Shown: one piece after another, positions 34,167 through 44,515 of the stretch
How positions within the stretch are numbered: position 1 is the stretch's first letter
How the letters are laid out: the number at the start of each line of letters is the position of its first letter
Assembly: GCF_029892065.1 (NCBI RefSeq)
Contig: NZ_CP120373.1
Location: forward strand, 1,997,501 to 2,061,500
Source of the DNA: Sinorhizobium garamanticum
GTDB lineage: Bacteria; Pseudomonadota; Alphaproteobacteria; Rhizobiales; Rhizobiaceae
Reading direction: 5' to 3'
DNA length: 64,000 nt
Made by a program: the position numbers and the translations under genes
Notes under the pieces: generated by a model
What the model was told of the DNA's origin: nothing
Database searches by the model: none
What the model saw: only the letters and a program-made list of their open reading frames with translations

Positions 34167-35312
34167 ATGAACGGTCCATTGCCGGTGGTGTCGGTATCGA
34201 TCCTCACCGGCTTCCTCGGTGCGGGCAAGACGACGCTTCTCAATCGCTTGCTCAAGGATCCCAACCTCGCCGATACCGCGGTTATCATCAACGAATTCGG
34301 CGATGTCTCGATCGACCACCTGCTGGTCGAGGCGTCGAGCGATGGTGTGATTGAGCTTTCCGACGGGTGCCTCTGCTGCACGGTGCGCGGCGAGCTTGTC
34401 GATACACTCGCCGACCTCATGGACCGGATGCAGACCGGTCGCATCAAACCGCTGAGACGCGTCGTCATCGAAACGACCGGGCTTGCCGATCCGGCGCCGG
34501 TGCTACAAGCGGTGCTCGGCAATCCGGTCATCGCGCAGAACTTCCGGCTGGACGGTGTCGTCACGGTCGTGGACGCCGTCAACGGCCTGCAGACGATCGC
34601 GAATCACGTGGAAGCCTTGAAACAGGTCGCGGTCGCCGACCGGCTCGTCATCAGCAAGACCAAGCTCGCCAATGACGCGGGGCGCGATGCGCTCTTGCAA
34701 CGGCTCAGGGACCTTAATCTCCGCGCGCCCATCATCGACGGTGATGCGGACGAGGCCGGCCGTGCGGATCTGTTCGCCTGCGGTCTCTATGACACATCGA
34801 CCAAGGTCGCCGACGTCGGCCGTTGGCTTCAAGACGAGGCGCACGCCGATCACCATGATCATGACCACGATCACCATGGGCATGACCATCATCGTGGGCG
34901 TCACGACCACCACCATCACGACGTCACGCGCCACGGCTCGGACATCCGGTCCTTCAGTATCGTCCACGATCGTCCGATCGAGCCGATGGCGCTTGAAATG
35001 TTCATCGATCTTCTACGCTCGGCCCATGGCGATAAGCTGCTGCGGATGAAGGCAGTCGTTTCCGTGGCGGACAATCCTGAACGGCCGCTTGTCCTGCACG
35101 GCGTGCAGACCGTTTTTCATACGCCGGAGCGGCTGGCCGCCTGGCCCGATCCCGCCGACCAGCGCACGCGCATGGTGCTGATCACGAAGGGGCTCGAGGA
35201 AGTGTTCGTGCGCGACCTCTTCGATGCCTTCACCGGCAAACCCCGGATCGACCGGCCGGACGCGCAAGCGCTCTCCGATAATCCCCTCGCAGTTCCCGGC
35301 ATGAAATTCTAG
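34167..35312 (+). CDS. CobW/COG0523-family GTPase with histidine-rich metal loop
   Basis: 381 aa. P-loop LTGFLGAGKTTLLNRLL, ENEFG-like INEFGDVSIDHLL, metal site SDGCLCCTVRGEL (CxCC), NTPase motifs VVIETTGLADPAPVL and LVISKTKLAND. Between about residues 228 and 253 a run of His and Asp (HDHDHDHHGHDHH) precedes the C-terminal CobW_C domain (LEMFIDLLRSAHGDKLLRMK, VFHTPERLAAWPDPADQRTR). These proteins hand zinc or other metals to enzymes. Being far from vitamin B12 genes by gene order, zinc handling is likelier than cobalt. I see no Zur box upstream. Confidence 0.9.
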   Translation: MNGPLPVVSVSILTGFLGAGKTTLLNRLLKDPNLADTAVIINEFGDVSIDHLLVEASSDGVIELSDGCLCCTVRGELVDTLADLMDRMQTGRIKPLRRVVIETTGLADPAPVLQAVLGNPVIAQNFRLDGVVTVVDAVNGLQTIANHVEALKQVAVADRLVISKTKLANDAGRDALLQRLRDLNLRAPIIDGDADEAGRADLFACGLYDTSTKVADVGRWLQDEAHADHHDHDHDHHGHDHHRGRHDHHHHDVTRHGSDIRSFSIVHDRPIEPMALEMFIDLLRSAHGDKLLRMKAVVSVADNPERPLVLHGVQTVFHTPERLAAWPDPADQRTRMVLITKGLEEVFVRDLFDAFTGKPRIDRPDAQALSDNPLAVPGMKF

Positions 35313-35367
35313 ACCGGCAGTGCGCAGGAATCGGTTGGGTCTCCTAGTCGGGCCGCGGTTTTGATTT

Positions 35368-35850
35368 TCACAACCAGCGGCGGACGCGGCTCTTGTAGCT
35401 CCGATAGGCGTCACCGAACTTGCGTTCGAGATAGGCTTCCTCTCGGGCGACCACCAGGTAGCGGATGACGAAGTAAAACGGCACCAGCAGGATGAGGAGC
35501 CAAAGGCTGTCGAAGCCGACGGCGAGGCCGATCAGGCCGAGAAACATGCCGATATAGATCGGATTACGGCTGTAGCGGTAGGGCCCCTCTTCGACGATCG
35601 TCGTCGTCGGCTGGGTGGTCGGGATGTGCGTTCCCGCCCGGCGGAAGGTCGTCGCCGCCCAGATCAAAAGTGCCAGACCAGCGAGGAACACGATGGCGCC
35701 TAACCAACCGGCCGGCACTGCCGTCGGCAGGAAGGGCAATGGGTAGAGCACGTCAATCAGGCGCCCCGCAACGACGGCGAGGGCCCAGACGATCGGCGGT
35801 CGCACCGCCGCGCCGGAACTGTCGTGCAAATTGCCGCTGGCATCGTTCAT
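35368..35850 (-). CDS. Isoprenylcysteine carboxyl methyltransferase-like membrane methyltransferase
   Basis: 160 aa, four to five membrane spans (AIVFLAGLALLIWAATTF, LWLLILLVPFYFVIRYLVV). The hallmark GPYRYSRNPIYIGMFLGLIG and the following REEAYLERKFGDAYRSYKSRVRRWL tail mark the ICMT/PEMT superfamily, which uses S-adenosylmethionine at the membrane. Bacterial members act on small hydrophobic thiols or lipids; the substrate here is unknown. Confidence 0.88.
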   Translation of the reverse strand: MNDASGNLHDSSGAAVRPPIVWALAVVAGRLIDVLYPLPFLPTAVPAGWLGAIVFLAGLALLIWAATTFRRAGTHIPTTQPTTTIVEEGPYRYSRNPIYIGMFLGLIGLAVGFDSLWLLILLVPFYFVIRYLVVAREEAYLERKFGDAYRSYKSRVRRWL

Positions 35851-35981
35851 TGTGCAGCCCGCATTGTATTTCGCTGATCATAGCAAGAATTCCGACTGCC
35901 TTGGAGCGTGTCGATGTCGAGAGCAGCCGGAACCGGCGCGAAATGCGGGAAAGCAGAAGCGGCGATGTTTCGGTGGATCCG

Positions 35982-36218
35982 CTAAGTTTTCTTGCGGATG
36001 ACGAAGCGATGGCCGCCTTCGGTCGGCGCGGCTTCCTCGAGCCGGTGTCCGTCCTCGTTGCAGAAATGCGGAATGTCGATCACCGCGAGCGGATCCGTCG
36101 TCTCGATTTCGAGCAGGGCACCCGGAGCGAGCGTCTGCATTCGCTTGCGCGTCTTCAAAACGGGAAGGGGGCATTTCAGCCCCCTCAGATCATAGACGGT
36201 CCTGGGCTCGTCCGGCAT
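35982..36218 (-). CDS. TusA-family sulfur carrier protein
   Basis: 78 aa from ATG 36218. The CPxP signature is in DLRGLKCPLPVLKTRKRM, with the persulfide-carrying Cys; it is followed by LLEIETTDPLAVIDIPHFCN. TusA-type proteins relay sulfur to partners such as tRNA thiolation or molybdenum-cofactor enzymes. The start overlaps the last base of the L,D-transpeptidase stop (TGATG), so the two are translated together, though no functional link is obvious. Confidence 0.88.
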   Translation of the reverse strand: MPDEPRTVYDLRGLKCPLPVLKTRKRMQTLAPGALLEIETTDPLAVIDIPHFCNEDGHRLEEAAPTEGGHRFVIRKKT

Positions 36219-37654
36219 CAATTGCCCCAGATCTTCCAGAACGGGCGCTTCTTCGGCTGCTCGGCGGCGGGTTGTTCGGCTGCCGCCTGCGGGTTTTCCG
36301 CCGGAGCCGCGGCCACTTGTGCGTCGTTTTCGGCCGGCGCGGGTGCCTGCTTCTGGTCGGCTGCCGACGGCTGCTGGGTTGCCGCGGGCTGCGGCGCACC
36401 CGGCTTAATGGCGGCCGGCTGCTCGGGCGCCTGGACCGTCGGCGCGGCGGCGGCTTCCGGCTCGCTTGCCGAGAAAAGGTTCCAGAAGGATTTCCGGGCC
36501 GGCGCCGGTTGGATGGCGGCTTGTAGAACAGGACGCTCGACTGGGCTTGCCTGCGGCACCGGCACGCTCGCGCCGCCGCGGGTCGCTTTCTCCAGCGCCT
36601 CCTTCTGGATCAGCGCCGCCTGTTTGGCTTCCTCGGCCGCCTTCTGGTCAGCGAGCTTCTTTTCGAGGTCGCTCACCTTCATCAGCTTGCCGGCGTCGAG
36701 GGAGTTGCCCGTTGGAGCATAGGCGAGCTCGCGGCCTTTGCGCTGTTCGGCTACGATCGCCTTGCGTTCCGCTTCGGTCGGCTCATACCAGACCATGCCT
36801 TCGTACTTCTTCAGCGCCTTGTCGTAATCGCGCTGATAGTCCTTCTCGAAGCCTGCCATCGCCACCTGCAACGCCGGCGGCGTCGACATGGCGGGGCATT
36901 GGCCCATGGGATTGAACGTGCCGTCGCTTTGCTGGTTGAAGACGTATTTCCTCTCGCAGACATTCACTTCCGGCGGGCGCTTCGTCACCTCGAACTGGTC
37001 GTAGCCCGCCTTCAGCATCTTCCAGAACTCGATGTTCGGGTTGTTGCGATGACGGGCCATGTTCTCCGCGGTCATACGGAAGGGAAAGGCCTGGAGCTGG
37101 ACGCTTTGCTGCCCACCCTTGAAGGCGTCACGCGCAAGCGCGAAGATCTCGATGATCTGCTCGTCGGTCATCGAGTAGCAGCCCGACGAAGAGCAGGCGC
37201 CATGGATCATCAGATGCGTGCCTGAGCGGCCGTTCGCCTTGTCGTAGGTATTGGGGAAACCCGTATTGATCGCGAGATAATAGTTGGAATTGGGATTCAG
37301 CTGGTGCGGGAACAGCGGATAGAACCCTTCCGGGGCCTGCCGGTCGCCCTCCTTCACCTTCGGACCGAGCTTTCCGGACCACGCGCAGATCTTGTAGCTC
37401 TTCAGCAGTTGAAAGCGGTTCGCCGCGTTGGCCTTCCAGACTTCGAGCGTGCCTTCCTCTTTGAAGATCCGCAGCGCGATCGGAGAGGTCTTCTGCATCC
37501 CCAGTTCGCGCATCTTCGCGGTCATCTTGCTCGAAAGCTGATACTCGGTCTTGCTCTTGACCGAGGAGAGGTTGACCGAATCCAGGGTCTCGTTGGTGCA
37601 GCCGGCGAGCGCGGCAGCAATAGCGGCGGTAGCGACAAGGTTCCTGAAACGCAT
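36218..37654 (-). CDS. Lipoprotein murein L,D-transpeptidase (YafK/YkuD type)
   Basis: 478 aa from ATG 37654. Lipoprotein signal peptide MRFRNLVATAAIAAALAGC with lipobox LAGC. The catalytic motif HLMIHGACSSSGCYSM supplies the His and the nucleophilic Cys of the YkuD fold. GFPNTYDKANGRSGTHLMIH is typical of the YafK group. The C-terminal 170 residues are Ala/Pro/Gln-rich and probably disordered, ending KKRPFWKIWGN. It should form or cut 3-3 or protein-peptidoglycan links at the envelope; YafK of E. coli detaches Braun lipoprotein. Confidence 0.88.
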   Translation of the reverse strand: MRFRNLVATAAIAAALAGCTNETLDSVNLSSVKSKTEYQLSSKMTAKMRELGMQKTSPIALRIFKEEGTLEVWKANAANRFQLLKSYKICAWSGKLGPKVKEGDRQAPEGFYPLFPHQLNPNSNYYLAINTGFPNTYDKANGRSGTHLMIHGACSSSGCYSMTDEQIIEIFALARDAFKGGQQSVQLQAFPFRMTAENMARHRNNPNIEFWKMLKAGYDQFEVTKRPPEVNVCERKYVFNQQSDGTFNPMGQCPAMSTPPALQVAMAGFEKDYQRDYDKALKKYEGMVWYEPTEAERKAIVAEQRKGRELAYAPTGNSLDAGKLMKVSDLEKKLADQKAAEEAKQAALIQKEALEKATRGGASVPVPQASPVERPVLQAAIQPAPARKSFWNLFSASEPEAAAAPTVQAPEQPAAIKPGAPQPAATQQPSAADQKQAPAPAENDAQVAAAPAENPQAAAEQPAAEQPKKRPFWKIWGN

Positions 37655-37867
37655 CGGCAGAGGCCCGTTAAAAAACACAATCCGTCATTGAGCGCAGCGC
37701 CCGTCGAGGAGCGCCCTCAACGAATCAGTAAGCGATTATTCTTCACGAAATCTTAACCCTGCAGGATCCCCCCGCGCACGCCGTCTTTCATGACCGCACG
37801 AATATGGCCAAGATTTGGCCACAGTTTGATTTCCGGTTGCCGTTGCCGCGTTTTTAATCGCAATGGT

Positions 37868-38821
37868 TCAGAGATTTCGGCCGATGTTGAGGTATTTCTG
37901 CCGGCGGTCCGCCCGCAGTTCTTCACCCTTGCGGCCGGACAGCTCCTTGAGTGCATCGGCGATCACGGTTCCGGTGCGGCTGATGACCGATACCGGGTCG
38001 CGATGGGCGCCGCCGACCGGTTCGGGAATGATGCCGTCGATGATGCCGAGGGCTTTCAGGTCCTCGGCGGTGATCTTCATGTTGCTGGCCGCCTCCTTGG
38101 CGCGCGTTGAATCGCGCCACAGGATCGACGCCGCGCCTTCCGGCGAGATGACGCTGTAGATCGAATGCTCCAGCATATATACGCGGTTGCCCGTTGCGAT
38201 CGCGATCGCCCCGCCGGAGCCGCCTTCGCCGATGACCACGGTGACGATCGGCACCTTGACGTTGAGGCACATCTCGGTCGAGCGGGCGATTGCCTCGGCC
38301 TGGCCGCGCTCCTCGGCGCCGACGCCCGGATAGGCACCTGCCGTATCGACCAGCGTGATCAGCGGCAGGCCGAAGCGGTCGGCCATCTCCATGACGCGGA
38401 TCGCTTTGCGGTAGCCTTCCGGACGCGGGCTGCCGAAATTGTGCTTGATGCGCGACTTGGTGTCGTTGCCTTTTTCCTGACCGAGGACGGCGACGGGCAT
38501 GCCGCGAAAGCGGGCGAGCCCCGCCTGGATTGCATCGTCGTTGCCGAAGTTGCGGTCGCCGGCAAGCGGCGTGAATTCGGTGAAAAGTTCGGCTGCGTAG
38601 TCGAGAAAATGCGGGCGTGACGGGTGGCGGGCGACCTGGGTCTTCTGCCACGGCGACAGCTTGGAATAGATCTCGGCCATCGCGTCGCGTACGCGCACCT
38701 CAAGCCGTGCGATCTCGTCGGATGTGTTCACACTCTCATCTTCGCTGGCAAGTTTCTTCAGTTCGAGAATCTTGCCTTCGAGATCAGAAATGGGTTTTTC
38801 GAAATCGAGATAGTTGTGCAT
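37868..38821 (-). CDS. accA: Acetyl-CoA carboxylase carboxyltransferase subunit alpha
   Basis: 317 aa, the usual length. Start [21 protein letters not shown]; conserved [52 protein letters not shown] (family core), then [40 protein letters not shown]. With AccD it transfers carboxyl from biotin to acetyl-CoA, the first step of fatty-acid synthesis. Here it is separated from accD and follows xerD on the same strand after 63 bases. Confidence 0.97.
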   Translation of the reverse strand: MHNYLDFEKPISDLEGKILELKKLASEDESVNTSDEIARLEVRVRDAMAEIYSKLSPWQKTQVARHPSRPHFLDYAAELFTEFTPLAGDRNFGNDDAIQAGLARFRGMPVAVLGQEKGNDTKSRIKHNFGSPRPEGYRKAIRVMEMADRFGLPLITLVDTAGAYPGVGAEERGQAEAIARSTEMCLNVKVPIVTVVIGEGGSGGAIAIATGNRVYMLEHSIYSVISPEGAASILWRDSTRAKEAASNMKITAEDLKALGIIDGIIPEPVGGAHRDPVSVISRTGTVIADALKELSGRKGEELRADRRQKYLNIGRNL

Positions 38822-38884
38822 GAGATGCGTTTCCGATCAATTTGCGACAGGGCTGTCCGGTCGAAGCCAGCCTGCCCGGCGGTC

Positions 38885-39838
38885 CTAATCCTGTTTTTTC
38901 GCCTGTTTGGCAAGGGGGTGATGGTTTTGCACGAGGTCATGCAGCCGTTCTTCGAGCACATGCGTATAGATTTGTGTCGTTGAAATGTCTGAATGGCCGA
39001 GCAGTTCCTGCACGGCGCGCAGGTCGGCGCCGTTGGCAAGCAGGTGGCTGGCGAAGGCATGGCGCAGCACGTGTGGCGAGATCGTCGCGACCCTTATGCC
39101 GGCGCGCGCCGCGAGGCCTTTGAGGTCGCGTGCGAAAACCTGGCGCGGCAGATAGCCGGCCTTGCCGTAGGAAGGAAAGAGCCATGGGCTCTCCTCGGGC
39201 CGATCGGCCTCCGCATTCTTCGACCGAAGCGCGTCGCCATAGGCGCGCATGGCGCTGATGGCGGCCTGCGACAACGGCACCAGTCTTTCCTTGTTGCCCT
39301 TGCCGCGAATGACGAGGAAGCGGCCGTTCTGCGAGAGCACGCTTGCGGGCAGAGAGACGAGTTCGCTGACACGCATCCCCGTCGCATAGAGAAGCTCGAT
39401 CAGCGCGTGCATGCGCAGTTTCACCAGCGCGTCTTCGCCGCCGGTGGCAGCTTCGGTTTCCGCCTGATCGATCAGCCTGGAGACGTCATCGATGCTAAGC
39501 GTCTTCGGCAGCGCGCGCGCCTTCTTCGGCGCGTCGAGGATCCCGGTTGGATCGTCGCCCCGGAGGCCCTCGGCGTACAGAAACTTGTAGAATTGCCGCA
39601 AAGCCGACAGACGGCGCGCCTGCGACGAGGATTTGAAGCCCTCGCCGGCGAGATGCGAAAGGTAGCTTCTCAAGTCGTCGGCCGAGGCATCGGTCAACCG
39701 TGTGCCACAGGTCCGCAGGAAGGAGCGCGCGTCTTCCAGATCGCGCTCATAGGATTGCAGCGTATTGGTCGCCGCGCCGCGCTCGGCGCTCATCATTTCC
39801 AGAAAGGATTCGACATAGGCGGCGGATCGGTCGGTCAT
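38885..39838 (-). CDS. xerD: Site-specific tyrosine recombinase XerD
   Basis: 317 aa. N-terminal SAM-like domain ([33 protein letters not shown]). The catalytic domain has Arg in [15 protein letters not shown], HxxR in [14 protein letters not shown], His in [16 protein letters not shown] and the nucleophilic Tyr in the same segment. With XerC it resolves chromosome dimers at dif. Its ATG overlaps by 4 bases the stop of a small upstream membrane-protein gene. Confidence 0.95.
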   Translation of the reverse strand: MTDRSAAYVESFLEMMSAERGAATNTLQSYERDLEDARSFLRTCGTRLTDASADDLRSYLSHLAGEGFKSSSQARRLSALRQFYKFLYAEGLRGDDPTGILDAPKKARALPKTLSIDDVSRLIDQAETEAATGGEDALVKLRMHALIELLYATGMRVSELVSLPASVLSQNGRFLVIRGKGNKERLVPLSQAAISAMRAYGDALRSKNAEADRPEESPWLFPSYGKAGYLPRQVFARDLKGLAARAGIRVATISPHVLRHAFASHLLANGADLRAVQELLGHSDISTTQIYTHVLEERLHDLVQNHHPLAKQAKKQD

Positions 39839-39984
39839 TGCGGTTTGTTGACCCGTTCCGATGGAATGCGCACCGTTACGTCCCGTTCGACCGGCTCGAC
39901 GAAAGTCACGAGCGCGACCATCGTGCCATAGACGATGGCGCCAAAAACGGCCAAGAAGAACAGGAAGCGGAAAAGGGTCGGCAT
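39835..39984 (-). CDS. 49-aa small membrane protein upstream of xerD
   Basis: Short frame from ATG 39984 to TGA 39835, the stop overlapping the xerD ATG (ATGA). Residues 1-30 are a hydrophobic span ([20 protein letters not shown], then [10 protein letters not shown]), and the short tail is charged ([19 protein letters not shown]). GGAGACC precedes the start. Its coupling to xerD and the good codon use support it as a real gene. The function is unknown. Confidence 0.7.
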   Translation of the reverse strand: MPTLFRFLFFLAVFGAIVYGTMVALVTFVEPVERDVTVRIPSERVNKPQ

Positions 39985-39995
39985 TTCGGTCTCCT

Positions 39996-40079
39996 CTGCA
40001 TGAGTCCTAATCGGCGCCGGTTAAAATCATGCAGTTGTTCTTCAAAGTCCTGCAGCGACCTTCCATGCGTCTGCAGCGG
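39996..40079. repeat. RIME-type repeat, degenerate
   Basis: TCTGCATGAGTCCTAATCGGCGCCGGTTAAAATCATGCAG (left palindrome with changes), joining TTCTTCAAAGTCCTGCAGCGACC, and a worn right half. It separates the divergent xerD operon and aroK. Confidence 0.65.
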
Positions 40080-40197
40080 ATGAACTATATGAACGGCCCC
40101 GCCGCCGAGTTCAAGAAGCGTCGCGTGGCAAGCGCGACGACTTGACGCTCCCCGTCGATTTGTCGATATCGGAGGGGAATGGGGAAGATGAAGTGCA

Positions 40198-40788
40198 ATG
40201 AACGACGTGACCGAACCGGTTTCCGCGACGCTTGCCGAACGGGCGAAGCTCGCCCTCGGTAAGCGCAATCTCGTTTTCATCGGATTGATGGGAGCGGGAA
40301 AATCGGCAATCGGCCGACTGACCGCGCAGGCGCTCGGCATTCCCTTCATCGATTCCGATCATGAGATCGAGCGGGTTTCCCGCATGACGATCAGCGAGCT
40401 TTTCGCCGCCTATGGCGAGGAAGAATTTCGGGCGCTCGAGGCCCGCGTGCTGAAACGACTGCTGAGGTCCGGTCCCCGGGTGGTCTCGACTGGCGGCGGC
40501 GCCTACATCAACGAACGCTCGCGCCGACAGATCAAGAAGGGCGGCATGACGATCTGGCTCAATGCGGATCTCGACGTGCTGTGGGAGCGGGTGAACAAGC
40601 GCGACACCCGGCCGCTTCTGAAAACCGAGAACCCGAAACAGACGCTCGAAAACCTGATGCGCGCGCGTTACCCGATCTATGCGGAGGCGGATCTGACCGT
40701 CCTTTCGCGCGACGTGAGGAAGGAAATGATCGTCGAGGAGGTTCTCACCGCCATCGCCGATCGCCAGAAAGCTCAAAGTCATGAATAG
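40198..40788 (+). CDS. aroK: Shikimate kinase
   Basis: 196 aa. Walker [12 protein letters not shown], substrate-binding DSDHEIE and [20 protein letters not shown], the GGGAY loop ([15 protein letters not shown]) and lid segment [20 protein letters not shown]. It phosphorylates shikimate in aromatic amino-acid synthesis. It overlaps aroB by 8 bases, forming the aroK-aroB unit common in proteobacteria, here extended by a CorC-type gene. Confidence 0.96.
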   Translation: MNDVTEPVSATLAERAKLALGKRNLVFIGLMGAGKSAIGRLTAQALGIPFIDSDHEIERVSRMTISELFAAYGEEEFRALEARVLKRLLRSGPRVVSTGGGAYINERSRRQIKKGGMTIWLNADLDVLWERVNKRDTRPLLKTENPKQTLENLMRARYPIYAEADLTVLSRDVRKEMIVEEVLTAIADRQKAQSHE

Positions 40789-41914
40789 CCATGTGACATC
40801 CGCCGCCGAACGCAAGGTCCGCGTCGACCTTGGAGATCGCTCCTATGACATTCTCATCGGCCCCGGCCTCATCGCCGCGGCCGGCAAGGAAATCGCGTCG
40901 CGCCTCAAGGGCCGGAAGATGGCGGTGATCACCGACGAGAACGTGGCGCCTCGCTATCTCCAGCCGCTGATGGCGAGCCTCAATGTAAATGGCATCGATG
41001 CGGTGTCGCTCGTGCTGCCCGCTGGCGAGAAGACGAAGAGCTTCGATCATCTCATTCCGGTCTGCGAGACCGTGCTCGGCGCCAGGATCGAGCGGAACGA
41101 CGCGGTGATCGCGCTCGGCGGTGGCGTCATCGGCGATCTTACCGGCTTTGCGGCTGGCATCGTCCGCCGCGGCTCGCGCTTCATCCAGGTTCCGACATCG
41201 CTGCTGGCGCAGGTCGATTCTTCCGTCGGCGGCAAGACCGGGATCAATTCGCCGCATGGCAAGAACCTGATCGGTGTCTTTCATCAGCCGGATCTCGTCC
41301 TCGCCGACACCGACGTGCTCGATACCTTAAGCCCGCGCGAATTCCGGGCGGGTTACGCCGAAGTCGCCAAATACGGCCTGATCGACAAGCCGGAATTTTT
41401 CGAGTGGCTCGAACGGAACTGGCAGTCCGTCTTCGCCGGAGGGCCGGCTCGGATCGAGGCCATTGCCGTCAGCTGCCAGGCGAAGGCCGACGTCGTGGCT
41501 GCCGACGAACGCGAGAACGGCTTGCGCGCGCTTCTCAATCTCGGACACACCTTCGGCCACGCTCTGGAAGCTGCGACGGAATATGACAGTGCGCGTTTGG
41601 TGCACGGCGAGGGCGTCGCGATCGGCATGGTGCTGGCACACGAGTTTTCTGCCCGCATGAACCTCGCGAGCCCGGACGATGCGCGGCGCGTGGAAACCCA
41701 TCTCAAAGCGGTCGGCCTGCCGACGCGGATGGCCGACATACCCGGCAGCCTGCCGCCCGCCGAGCGGCTGATGGACGCGATCGCCCAGGACAAGAAGGTG
41801 AAGGGCGGCAAACTCACCTTCATCCTGACCAGGGGCATCGGCCAGTCCTTTGTCGCCGATGATGTTCCGGCTTCCGAGGTGCTGAGCTTCCTCAAGGAAA
41901 AACATCCCCGATGA
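40781..41914 (+). CDS. aroB: 3-dehydroquinate synthase
   Basis: 377 aa. NAD-binding core [45 protein letters not shown] (family signature split over about residues 112-158), metal ligands in [21 protein letters not shown] and [18 protein letters not shown]. It makes the first carbocycle of the shikimate pathway. Overlaps aroK (8 bases) and the next gene (4 bases). Confidence 0.97.
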   Translation: MNSHVTSAAERKVRVDLGDRSYDILIGPGLIAAAGKEIASRLKGRKMAVITDENVAPRYLQPLMASLNVNGIDAVSLVLPAGEKTKSFDHLIPVCETVLGARIERNDAVIALGGGVIGDLTGFAAGIVRRGSRFIQVPTSLLAQVDSSVGGKTGINSPHGKNLIGVFHQPDLVLADTDVLDTLSPREFRAGYAEVAKYGLIDKPEFFEWLERNWQSVFAGGPARIEAIAVSCQAKADVVAADERENGLRALLNLGHTFGHALEAATEYDSARLVHGEGVAIGMVLAHEFSARMNLASPDDARRVETHLKAVGLPTRMADIPGSLPPAERLMDAIAQDKKVKGGKLTFILTRGIGQSFVADDVPASEVLSFLKEKHPR

Positions 41915-43218
41915 CCAGCGACACGCTATGGGCATTCGTGTTGGAGCATTGGCCGTCTCTCGTTTCGGTCATTTGCCTGCTGTTGCTCTCGGCGTTCTTT
42001 TCCGGATCGGAGGCTGCCTTGACTGCGGCCTCCCGGGCGCGGATGCACACCCTCGAGAGCAACGGCGATCGCCGGGCGGGTATCGTCAATCGGCTGATCG
42101 AGCGGCGTGACCGCCTCGTTGGAACGCTGCTCCTCGGCAACAACCTCGTCACTATTCTGGCGACATCGCTGGCCACGAGCCTTCTGATCGGCCTCATTGG
42201 CAGTTCCGCAGTGGCAATCGCCACGGTTAGCATGACGGTGCTGCTTGTCGTCTTTGCCGAAGTGCTGCCGAAGAGCTGGGCTATTGCCTCACCGGATCGG
42301 TTCGCGCTCGCCGTGGCACCGCTGGTAAGGCCCTTCATGGCTGTTGCCGGCCCGGTATCAGCACTCATCAACACGTTCGTCCGGCGCCTTTTGACCCTCT
42401 TTGGCGTGAACGTTGCCTCCGACAAGCCGATGTTGTCGGCGCACGAGGAACTGCGCGGCGCGGTTGACCTGCTTCACCGGGAGGGATCCGTGATCAAGGC
42501 GGACCTCGACCGGCTCGGTGGCGTGCTGGATCTCGGTGAACTCGAGGTCTCCGACATCATGATCCACCGCACCGCCATGCAGGCTGTCAATGCGGAAGAC
42601 CCGTCGGAGGTCTGCGTTCGGGAAATCCTCGAAAGCCCATTCACGCGCCTGCCGGTCTGGCGTGGATCGACCGACAACATCATCGGCGTCGTCCATTCCA
42701 AGGATCTTCTGCGCGCGCTTGCGGAACCGGACGTCGAGCCAGCGAGTGTCGATATCGTCAAGATCGCGCAGAAGCCCTGGTTCGTGCCGGATACGACCAA
42801 CCTCAAGGACCAGCTCAACGCCTTTCTGCGGCGCAAGCTGCATCTCGCCATCGTCGTCGACGAATACGGCCAGGTACAGGGTCTCGTGACGCTCGAAGAT
42901 ATCCTCGAGGAGATCGTCGGCGATATTGCCGATGAACACGACATCGACATCCAGGGCGTGCTGCAGGAGGCTGACGGATCGATCGTCGTCGACGGCTCGG
43001 TGCCGATCCGCGACCTCAACAGGGCGCTGGACTGGTCGCTGCCCGACGAGGAGGCAACCACCGTCGCGGGTCTCGTCATCCATGAATCGAAGAGCATTCC
43101 GGAGGAACGGCAGGCCTTCACCTTCTACGGCAAGCGCTTCATCGTCATGAAGCGGGTCAAGAACCGGATCACCAAGCTGCGCATCCGCCCGGCCGAGGAT
43201 GGAACGTCGATCGGTTAG
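41911..43218 (+). CDS. CNNM/CorC-type membrane protein (DUF21, two CBS, CorC_HlyC domain)
   Basis: 435 aa. The N-terminal DUF21 domain has about four membrane spans ([41 protein letters not shown]). Two CBS repeats lie at about 210-335 ([50 protein letters not shown]). The C-terminal CorC_HlyC domain is [20 protein letters not shown]. Such proteins are implicated in magnesium efflux or transport control. Translationally coupled to aroB by ATGA overlap, with no pathway connection visible. Confidence 0.92.
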   Translation: MTSDTLWAFVLEHWPSLVSVICLLLLSAFFSGSEAALTAASRARMHTLESNGDRRAGIVNRLIERRDRLVGTLLLGNNLVTILATSLATSLLIGLIGSSAVAIATVSMTVLLVVFAEVLPKSWAIASPDRFALAVAPLVRPFMAVAGPVSALINTFVRRLLTLFGVNVASDKPMLSAHEELRGAVDLLHREGSVIKADLDRLGGVLDLGELEVSDIMIHRTAMQAVNAEDPSEVCVREILESPFTRLPVWRGSTDNIIGVVHSKDLLRALAEPDVEPASVDIVKIAQKPWFVPDTTNLKDQLNAFLRRKLHLAIVVDEYGQVQGLVTLEDILEEIVGDIADEHDIDIQGVLQEADGSIVVDGSVPIRDLNRALDWSLPDEEATTVAGLVIHESKSIPEERQAFTFYGKRFIVMKRVKNRITKLRIRPAEDGTSIG

Positions 43219-43280
43219 GGTGGTTCACGGTTTCTGCCGGGAATTGCGCAGTTCAAAGATTAGAGACCACGCCAAGCGGC

Positions 43281-43562
43281 TCACCAGCTCGTCGGCTCTC
43301 CCGGTGCGGCCGGCTCAACCGCGAGCGCGTGCAGACCCGCATCGAGCTCCGGCTTCAAGAGGTCGTTGATCGCGCGGTGGCGCGCCACCCGGCTCATGCC
43401 GGAAAATGCGCTGGAGACGATCCTGATCCGGAAATGCGTTTCGCCTTCGCCGTCGAAGCCGGGCTGGTGACCGGCATGCAGATGGCTTTCGTTGATCACC
43501 GCAAGGCGCTCGGGATGGAAGGCTTCGAGGAGTTTCTGTTCGATCCGGCTTTGCAGCGACAT
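43281..43562 (-). CDS. BolA-family protein
   Basis: 93 aa. The BolA fold has IEQKLLEAFHPERLAVINES, HLHAGH..., ETHFRIRIVSSAFSGMSRVARHRAINDLL and a short LHALAVEPAAPGEPTSW tail. BolA proteins bind [2Fe-2S] clusters together with monothiol glutaredoxins and affect stress response and morphology. Convergent with the CorC gene; a repeat cluster lies upstream. Confidence 0.92.
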   Translation of the reverse strand: MSLQSRIEQKLLEAFHPERLAVINESHLHAGHQPGFDGEGETHFRIRIVSSAFSGMSRVARHRAINDLLKPELDAGLHALAVEPAAPGEPTSW

Positions 43563-43580
43563 TGTTCCGTCCTATTTCCC

Positions 43581-43694
43581 TAGATCACGATGATTTTGGC
43601 TCGAATCGACCCAAAATCATAAACGGGATCGATTCTAATAAGTTAGAGCGGGATGCGGGCGGAATACCGCACACTTTTCCTCATCCCGCTCTAG
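43581..43694. repeat. Third intergenic repeat family with two hairpins
   Basis: First hairpin ATGATTTTGG...CCAAAATCAT (about 43590-43620); second AGAGCGGGATG (from 43646) with CATCCCGCTCT (to 43693). Unlike RIME it lacks the GCGCGTC core. It lies in the divergent region between bolA and the J-domain gene. A worn relative is at 34085-34155. Confidence 0.65.
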
Positions 43695-43803
43695 TTGCTG
43701 CCAGAGGCAGTGCCGTCCACGCCCTGGCGGCGCAAAATGCTCGCACAAAGCCAGCAACATTCGTCTTTGTCAATTCTTGTTGTAGGGGCCTCCAAACCCC
43801 ATA

Positions 43804-44439
43804 ATGTCGGCTATGAAACTCGATTCAAAATACTTCGATCGCATCCGTACGCGCCGCAAGGTGGAGCCGCGCGCAGAGCCCTCTGCGCCCGTATGTCAGT
43901 GGGACGGCTGCGACAAGAAGGCGATGCATCGAGCTCCCGTCGGCCGCAATGCCGAGGGCGAATATTTCATGTTCTGCTTCGAGCATGTGAAGGAATACAA
44001 CAAGGGCTACAATTACTTCTCCGGGCTCTCCGACACGGAGATCGCGCGCTACCAGAAGGAAGCCGTGACGGGCCATCGTCCGACCTGGACCGTCGGCGTC
44101 AACAAGAGCGCCCGAAACGGCCCAACTCAGTCGCAGATGCGCTCCGGCACGGCGGGGGCGCAGGCCCGCATGCGCGATCCGTTCGGCTTCTTCAACGAGG
44201 CGCGCGCCCGGTCGGCTCGGCATGAACCGCGCCTGCGCAAGCTGAAGACCCTCGAAGGCAAAGCCTTCGAAACGCTTGGCCTCGCTGCCTCGGCAACAGC
44301 TGCCGACATTAAGGCGGCCTACAAGGAGCTCGTGAAGAAGCACCACCCCGATGCGAATGGCGGAGACAGGGGATCGGAGGACCGTTTTCGCGCGGTTATT
44401 CAAGCCTATCAATTGTTAAAACAGGCTGGTTTCTGCTAA
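43804..44439 (+). CDS. C-terminal J-domain (DnaJ-like) protein
   Basis: 211 aa (a second ATG at 43813 is possible). The N-terminal part has a Cys/His-containing segment [20 protein letters not shown] and [21 protein letters not shown], possibly a small metal site. The C-terminal J-domain is [38 protein letters not shown]... with the HPD motif intact, so it should stimulate an Hsp70. It directly precedes cobS and cobT, which suggests but does not prove a role with that AAA+ complex. Confidence 0.9.
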   Translation: MSAMKLDSKYFDRIRTRRKVEPRAEPSAPVCQWDGCDKKAMHRAPVGRNAEGEYFMFCFEHVKEYNKGYNYFSGLSDTEIARYQKEAVTGHRPTWTVGVNKSARNGPTQSQMRSGTAGAQARMRDPFGFFNEARARSARHEPRLRKLKTLEGKAFETLGLAASATAADIKAAYKELVKKHHPDANGGDRGSEDRFRAVIQAYQLLKQAGFC

Positions 44440-44515
44440 CAACGCGGATTATGACAGAAAGCACTTTTTGCAGGCGAATGCGCGGGTGCCGACCGGCGGC
44501 CGCTCTGGAGACATG

